A DNA stretch of 64,000 nt. Origin: Erythrocercus mccallii (Eukaryota > Chordata > Aves > Passeriformes > Dicruridae). The translations under genes and the position numbers were made by a program. Where the stretch lies: contig VZRG01002043.1 in NCBI GenBank assembly GCA_013397435.1, forward strand, positions 1 to 64,000, read 5' to 3'. The notes beneath the pieces were generated by a model. That model was not told where the DNA came from. It made no database searches and saw nothing but the letters and a program-made list of their open reading frames with translations. Each line of letters opens with the position of its first letter. The stretch's first letter is position 1. Below, piece after piece: positions 57,138 through 64,000 of this stretch.

Positions 57138-60100
57138 CTGGCACCTGCTCCCTTGGTCAGTCGCTGGATTTGGTCTCTTTCTCAGTCTTGTCTTGCTGTG
57201 TGCCAAAGACTTGATTTTTTTGTTTTGCTTGCTTTCTTCCCATTTGCCTTCTACTTCCTGCAGGCCTCACTGGAGATCAGATCATGTGCAAATTGGCAGG
57301 TACAGTTTTAATTTTTCTTTCTTTCCTCATCCTTCCTACTTAAGTAAATGCCCAGTCTTCTTGTCCCCTTATGTCCTATCCTTGGACTGTGCATTTTAGA
57401 GAAAGTAATAAGTTTTGAATTGACTGAAACTTACATTCGTTAATTTGACATATCAGAGCATAATGATGTAATTTTTCTAATTAAATGGCTGTACCTAACA
57501 AATCACAGGAGTGGATCTCATGTCTTGAATCAACTAATGAAATACTTCTTTTGATGGTTTCCTATAAATCTCCAAGTCTAAGTTCCTGTACAAAATGTTA
57601 AGGATCTGAACTGTTTTATTCCAAACAGTGATTCCCACAGCCTATATCCATGTATTTAACTATCATAACTAAATTCCATGTATTGAACTATCTTAGGAAT
57701 AATGATTGTGAAGTCAGGCATGTTCCCTTGGAGAATTTGGGATGATTCTCACCTTCTAGTCAGTACCTTATTTGGTTACAACTACCGTTCACTACAAGAG
57801 CAGAAGCTCATATATTGTAGAGGTCTCATTTTCTCCTTTCAGATTGCCTCCTAAAAACCAGTCAGGTTACCCACTAAGACTCCATCCAAGGGTTCTCTTG
57901 GCTCCAAGGGATCATCCTGGAGAAAGCTGGCCAAACAAATTGCAGCTAAATGCTGGACACAAAGACTGAAGTAGGTTTGGGAAAACTGAAGATGGTTCTC
58001 AATCTCCCTGAACCTATGTTCTTCCTCTTCCTATGCTCTTGCTGTAAAACCTAGTGCAGAAGTGCTGCTGAGTCTCAATGCAGAAAGATTGGCAAAGTAC
58101 TCCGAGAAAAGAGAAAAATTTCCCGTACTAATAAACACATGCTGTCCTAAAGATACAACAGCCTCAGTAAGGTTATTATAGAGTAGGGATTTGATCTGTT
58201 TTTCTAAATTTAGACATCTATTACCATCTGAGATGACAGAGGCTATCCTGTCTGCCACTCAATACATGTGTAGAGCTCAGGCCTCTTACAGGACCTATGT
58301 TGCCATTTGGATATTTTACTTTCACAGGGTCTCATAGCTAGATGCCTATGTTTGGCAACTTATTTTGACCCTACATGACATGTAGTCACTGTGAAGTTTT
58401 TCATCTAAATTAATCACTGTCTTGAAACTTGTTATGGACAAAGCATAAACAAAACACTTGTTTTGCAAGGGGAGGTATGAAATCAATTGCTGGCAGTAAG
58501 AATGTGGTCAAAACAGAAAGACTACAGGAGAAAGGAATTCACAAATGAAAAACCTGTGCTCCTCAAGATGGATGTGAATATTGTGTAAATAGACATTAGT
58601 TAGAGGTTTAATTGTGACAATGTTGTCTCTCATAATTATAGGTTACAGCAACTCTTATGTTCTCAAGGTTAAACACATCACAACAATGCTTCTGACCATG
58701 TCTGACATCCAGAATTGCACCTTCACTTAAGAAACATCCTCTGCCTGTTTATCCTTTATAATTTCCCAACCACTTTGGAGCCCTATACTTAATTGACTTT
58801 GGCATGGATTCTCATCCTGAAAACACTTGGAAGCACGTGCATAATTAATGTTTGAGTATTTCTACTGAATACAGTAATGGGCAGTTATGTGTTTTAAAAG
58901 ACTGAAGACATAATTAGTGAGCAACCCATAGATTTAAAAGACTACTTGAAACTTACCTTGAAAAGCAACTTAAGTCAACCTCTTGTGCAGTGAAACAAGA
59001 GCCCTCCCTCAGCCCCAGATGAGGTCAGAAAAAAATTATCAATGTACCGTATTGAGACAATTTGAAATCCTTTGGTCTTGCCATTGTTTTATGTTTTCTT
59101 TGTGTGAACCCATGTGTAGTTTAAGAATTTAACTATTATACGTCTTTGCAGTACCAGTAATATACAGACTTCTTCAGATTTTTTGCCTTCTCATATTTAA
59201 GTTGTTTGAAAATATTTTCCCTTTTCCCTGACATTAATATGTCAGGAAAGGATTCTTGTTACCTCAAGACTCACGTGCCAGGCTTCATATGACCAGGACC
59301 CCATGATGTTCCTAACTTTCCATATCAGCTCCCTTAATTTATTAATAATCATTTCATCCATTTGGGAGTGCTAGCCATAATAATAGGGTGGAGAAGTATT
59401 AGATAACAGCAAGCTATCAGTCATATTTGCATTTTCTTGTTAGCTGATTAAAGGTACTGAGTAGATTTGTGCTTAAGATAGTAAAAAAAAACAACAAAAA
59501 GAGCTCTGCAGAGACAGGTAAGTCATATTTCCAGCTCTGATAGAAAGCGTTTTCACAGAGCTGAAACTGAGGGCTGAGACCACCTCTGGGCCCACAGGCT
59601 TTGAAAAACTTTCCAAGGCAGAGGAGTTTGTGTCCTGTCCCTGAGCACATTACATAAATATATTGCTGCCAGCAGATTCCATGTTCCATTTTGGACGTTT
59701 TGGGGTCTCCCTAGTGGTATCTCTGGAATGTGATTCAGGCCCTGGGTGTCATTAATGAAACAGTGAGAGTGCTTTCCATGATATTATCTTAACTTTCACT
59801 GCAGATTAGTTAGAAAATTAACAAAACAATATTAATATGAATGATCTTATTAGAGCTTTTATAAAAGGAACTTCAGAACAAACTTATATTTTCAGGGGTT
59901 TGGGTTTTTTAAATTTTTCAACTGGTTATTATGCTTGCCACCCTTAAGGAAAATAGCCTGAAGATGGACAAAGCTTTCTACAGGAACAGCTCTCCCTGGC
60001 TGAAACAACAGTTAGTTGAAGTTTGCTGTGTTAGTGAATGCATATACCATCAGTGACAAGAAGATATCTGATTGAGTCTGATGGGTAAACTGTTCTTTGA

Positions 60101-63100
60101 AAGCTAAGGTTGGGGATTATGAGAATTGAAGGCTAAGTAATTTTACAATGATGACTAATTGCTAGATTATTATGTTGTCATTATTATTGTAAATAATCAA
60201 TATAGCACTAACACCAAAGGCTTATGGTAATGACATTGCAAAGGGAAAAAGACTGGCTTATTATTCTTAGTAAGATAGGGCAACTTAGTTAATCACTAAC
60301 ATCAAATACAGGCAGGTGGTAGTATGAGGTTCTTCTCATACTCAGAGCTGTGTGTCAGACTCATCTCTGCAGGTTTTGCTAAAGATGTATTTGGCTCAGT
60401 GTCATGCCCCAGTGCAGAGCCCTGTTCACACAGGGAGCTGTATATGGGTGAAGTGCTCTACCTGCAAGATTGATGGCTACATAATTGATGGCTGTTGAGG
60501 TGCATGTTATTTGTATAACTGCAGAACAGTTCAAATCAATGATTTTATTTGCTGGCATATGCCTACTTCATCACATGATTCTAAGTACATCTTGTACTTT
60601 ATGCTTTGCCTTCTAAAAAATTGCTTTCAAGTGTGGCTGGTTTGAACATAACTGTATCTTGGTCTCCAAAGACAAACATGTTTTTATAAAGACTGTTCTG
60701 GAGACACCCAGAAACAGAAATTGATAATGCAACTGAGGCTCTTCCCTTTTCCTGCTGTGGGATCACTGATATGACAGGTTGTTCAGTTCAAGCTAGTGGC
60801 AGGTCAAAAGAAACTTGTATTCCCTGATTCACTTCTATTCCAAGAAGTTTTTCAACATTTTCTTAAATCCAGAAATGTTATTGTTTGTTCTTTATTTCAT
60901 TGAAATCAATGGAAATTAACGTGCCTGAAGTTAAAAATGTATTTTTAAGTATTTTCTTGGCATAGAATGAGAATAAAACATTGCAGAAAGGTGAACAGAG
61001 ATATCAAAATCTGACTGTCTTAAAGAGGTCAATCATAACCTCCAACAGGAGTTATTTAAGAGAAGGATACCTTTTACTTTAAACAGTTCGGGCTTTTTTA
61101 AGGGATACACATACTGTCTGACTTGCTTTCATATTTGATTTTATTGCATGTATCACAAATCCTTAATGATGAATTAAAGAATAAAGGCAAAATTCATAGG
61201 TATTAGAAGGCTGTAAAGTAAAAATAACAAATCCCAGTTTTTTCATATTGCATACCAAAATACACACAGGAAACAAAATACTGTTTATTAAGCATTATTG
61301 TATTGTTTAGTAACAGAACAATGACACCCAATAGGAGACAAACTACAGTAAGTTCTAATGAAGAAAACAAACCAAATGAGCTTAAAGTGCAGATAGGCTG
61401 TTATCTTATCCTCCAGACTCATTTCAGTCTCTTCCTCAACACAGTGTTCCAGTTCAAGTAAATAATTCCCTCTCTTGAGAACGAATGTGCAGTATGATAT
61501 AGGCAGTTTGCAGAAATGTTACTCTTGACATTTGGGTGCAAAACATCCACTTGTCCTTAAGTAGGTGCGGTGTCTTCTTTTCTTTTAATTACTTTTTTCT
61601 CATTTGGTACATGATGTTTTCTTTATTTGAGTTTAGGGTACAGTGTTTTCTTATGACTGAAAAAGATTTACAAAAGGAGTCTCTTCTTGAAACCAGTTGT
61701 CATATAACATATGGCATAACATATAACGTATGGTTTTGTTTTGGTCACTAGTCAGGCTATCACATAGCGTTACACATGTTTAGCTTGCTTAGGTGAACAC
61801 AGAGCTGGTTCAGCTTCCTGAGCTGGAGTTGTGTATCAGCTGGATAATTCTAGCTTCTCCAAAAAAACCCTCTCAATTCTGAATTTGCTGGAGGTTCTGG
61901 ATGGTTTTCTCACAAGAGTCTGTCACGGGAGCCTAGCTCTGGTCCTGAAAATAATGATTGTTTCAGGTTGAAATGACTGATCTGTCATCTATCCCTGAGA
62001 GACAGGAGCTGTCTCTAAAGTCTGAATGAAACAAATCCCGTAAGAGCATCCCACTGTGGATCTTAGAGAAAGTGGGAGGGAGCAGATATTTAGTTAATGA
62101 ACATCAGTAGGTATATAATGTTCAATTTGCTAACATGTAAGTGACATAAACAGGCCTGGAGTAAAACCTGGGAGATTTTTCTACCCCATCTCTGCCTGTG
62201 CAAGAGCATTGCAAACTTGAAGTGTCAGCTGATACAGAGATGGCAGTTCTGGGAGTTGAATGCATGGGGTTATGAGCAGCAGAGCCACAGCTTCCCATGC
62301 CTAAGTCATAGCAGAGGGCAGTGCTGTAAAGACTTCTGAGCTTTACCCTTCAAAAAACACAGATTGTATTTATTCTTTCCAGTTTTACTAGGCCTTGTGT
62401 GAGCTAAATGAATAAAAAATCATTTTGCACACCAGGAGGTGTGTCTTAATGAAGAATGGCAACAGCATGATAATTAAACTTCATGAAACTTCTCAGCTGA
62501 ATGTAAGATCTGAGTGTCCATGAGGTCTCTCACTATGATTCATGCCTCTTTGGTTAAACCATGATGACAATTGCGAATATAATTTGGTAAAATTGCTATT
62601 GTTCTAGGTTCAGCAGCTCTATTACAAGCACAGTGTTTAAAGAAGCTGCCACTGATGTGGGCAGTTGTTTAAGGCCAAAATGTATCCTCTCTTATTTTTT
62701 AAGATGTGTCTTTCCTGGAAGTGTATCTTCGACTATTACTGACATCATAGTTATGCACTTACCAATAATGAAAATATTTTCAGTTGTTTGCATCTTATAG
62801 TTTAATTGTTGCCCTTATAGCCAGAAAAATTAAATATAAGGGTTTTTTTCTAGACAGCTGTCATCTTAGAAATACTTTGAAGAATGTTAATCAGAAACTT
62901 TAAAAATCTAAAAACTAATTTATTATTCATATGTCTTCATTCAAATAATAATTAGAGAAAATATATTAGTAATATATTTTTAAGAAAACATATAGAATTT
63001 ATCCACTGAAAAAACTTTATCTAGGAAGACTATTACATAAATATATGTTTTGTTGATTCAAATCCCACTTTTCTTTCTCCATGTTCATTCTGCCAGTGAC

Positions 63101-64000
63101 CATTTGTCAAGCCCTGGTCTCAAATCCATGGCTGGTGTGCTGTGCCACTGTGTAAATTGTTGCTGCAAGACTGCTGAGTCAGGAGTGTACCAAGTAAAAC
63201 TTGTAACTCCTCTCGTACAACCTCCACCTATTAAACACCTCCCTAAATACATCAGAAACCTGTAAATGTTGTGAAAATACTCTGGTGAGCCAGTCAACCT
63301 GAAAAAAGACCTCCATCTTTAAAAATATATTTACAAGGGCTTCACAAAGCAAGCTAATAAAATTTGGATTTAGTGGAGTATTTGTAAAAATATTTGAGGC
63401 TTTTTTTACATTTAGATGTAAATTATTTATATGTAAATTTAATTCAGATGTAAAAATCAAAGTGCTCAAGCTACTGCACATCAGTATTGTAAGGGAAAAG
63501 AACCCTGAGCACAGACTTACTTTAATAAGCATGTTGGGAAGATCATCAGCAAAGTGGTGGCAAAATTAGGAGAAAAAATATGAATTTCCCCTACCTGCCA
63601 ACTCTCCTGCTTTTGGAAATGCCTTGCAAATCAGCTATGGCCTTTTAGCTATGTGTCTAAGGCCTCTGGACATTTGGCAGGGAAATTGTTAGAGAAGGAT
63701 ATAACATATATGCCTTTGGATGTAAGAAATTCTGGCTGGTACCTGCAGGCTGCAAGTACCCTGTGCCATTAATGGTGTGCAGTGACTCTGGTGTGGCTGG
63801 GACATGTGTGACCTGCAGTGGACAAACTGCATGGTTTATCTGCACTGTGCACTCGTGTGCATCACACATTGTGCACTGAGGACAGGATGAGATCACCGTG
63901 TGCACACAATACAGCCTCCCAATATCCCATACAGCAGCATTCCAGACACACACTGGGTTCACTCTGTATCATACTGGACAGAGCACACATTCTTCCATGC
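57138..64000. other. Intergenic to the right edge, nothing recognised
   Basis: This is AT-rich sequence with no CpG island, no recognisable exon and no LINE end. The last 200 bases are rich in TG/CA and GTGCAC words. In human the neighbour on this side of ASNSD1 is SLC40A1, but none of its exons is recognisable in the window. Confidence 0.6.

Overview
The window is a vertebrate nuclear genome segment, almost certainly from a bird. It has small genes with GT-AG introns, CpG-island promoters in an AT-rich background, many 5'-truncated CR1 LINEs with the avian-type 3' end (ending in repeats of ATTCTGTG/ATTCTATG), and worn MIR-type SINEs. I cannot name the species. A 378-base run of N at 21568-21945 is an assembly gap inside a CpG island.

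Layout, left to right. (1) 1-21.5 kb: the 5' part of PMS1 on the minus strand. Five coding exons (residues 1-233, the GHKL ATPase part of a MutL homologue) are present and the rest lies off the left edge. An 11.25 kb intron (1179-12429) carries a long CR1, a second CR1 fused to its tail, and a third reversed one. (2) About 20.9-22.3 kb: a CpG island shared head-to-head by PMS1 and ORMDL1, interrupted by the gap. (3) 22-28 kb: ORMDL1 on the plus strand, complete, 153 residues. (4) 28.5-33.6 kb: OSGEPL1 on the plus strand, complete, seven coding exons, 415 residues, with its own CpG island. (5) 33.9-41.1 kb: on the minus strand, one transcription unit encoding two proteins. ASDURF (91 residues) is read from four exons, and the main ASNSD1 frame (641 residues, three coding exons) starts 22 nt after the ASDURF stop. 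Its promoter at 40.85-41.48 kb holds a nearly perfect 40-bp tandem repeat carrying four CCAAT boxes and a palindromic NRF1-type site. (6) 41.5-64 kb: about 22 kb of AT-rich sequence with no gene I can support. It contains one recognisable CR1, one decayed CR1, two MIR-like remnants and a striking 29-bp-arm hairpin.

The gene order PMS1 / ORMDL1 / OSGEPL1 / ASNSD1 and all orientations match the mammalian 2q32 block, except that ANKAR, which lies between OSGEPL1 and ASNSD1 in human, is not there: the two stop codons are only 359 bp apart. The genes do not form one pathway. PMS1 is a mismatch-repair MutL partner, ORMDL1 restrains sphingolipid synthesis in the ER, OSGEPL1 makes t6A on mitochondrial tRNAs, ASNSD1 is an asparagine-synthetase-like protein of unclear activity, and ASDURF is a prefoldin-like chaperone subunit. 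Exon borders were placed by hand from splice sites and reading phase; all coding sums close in frame.
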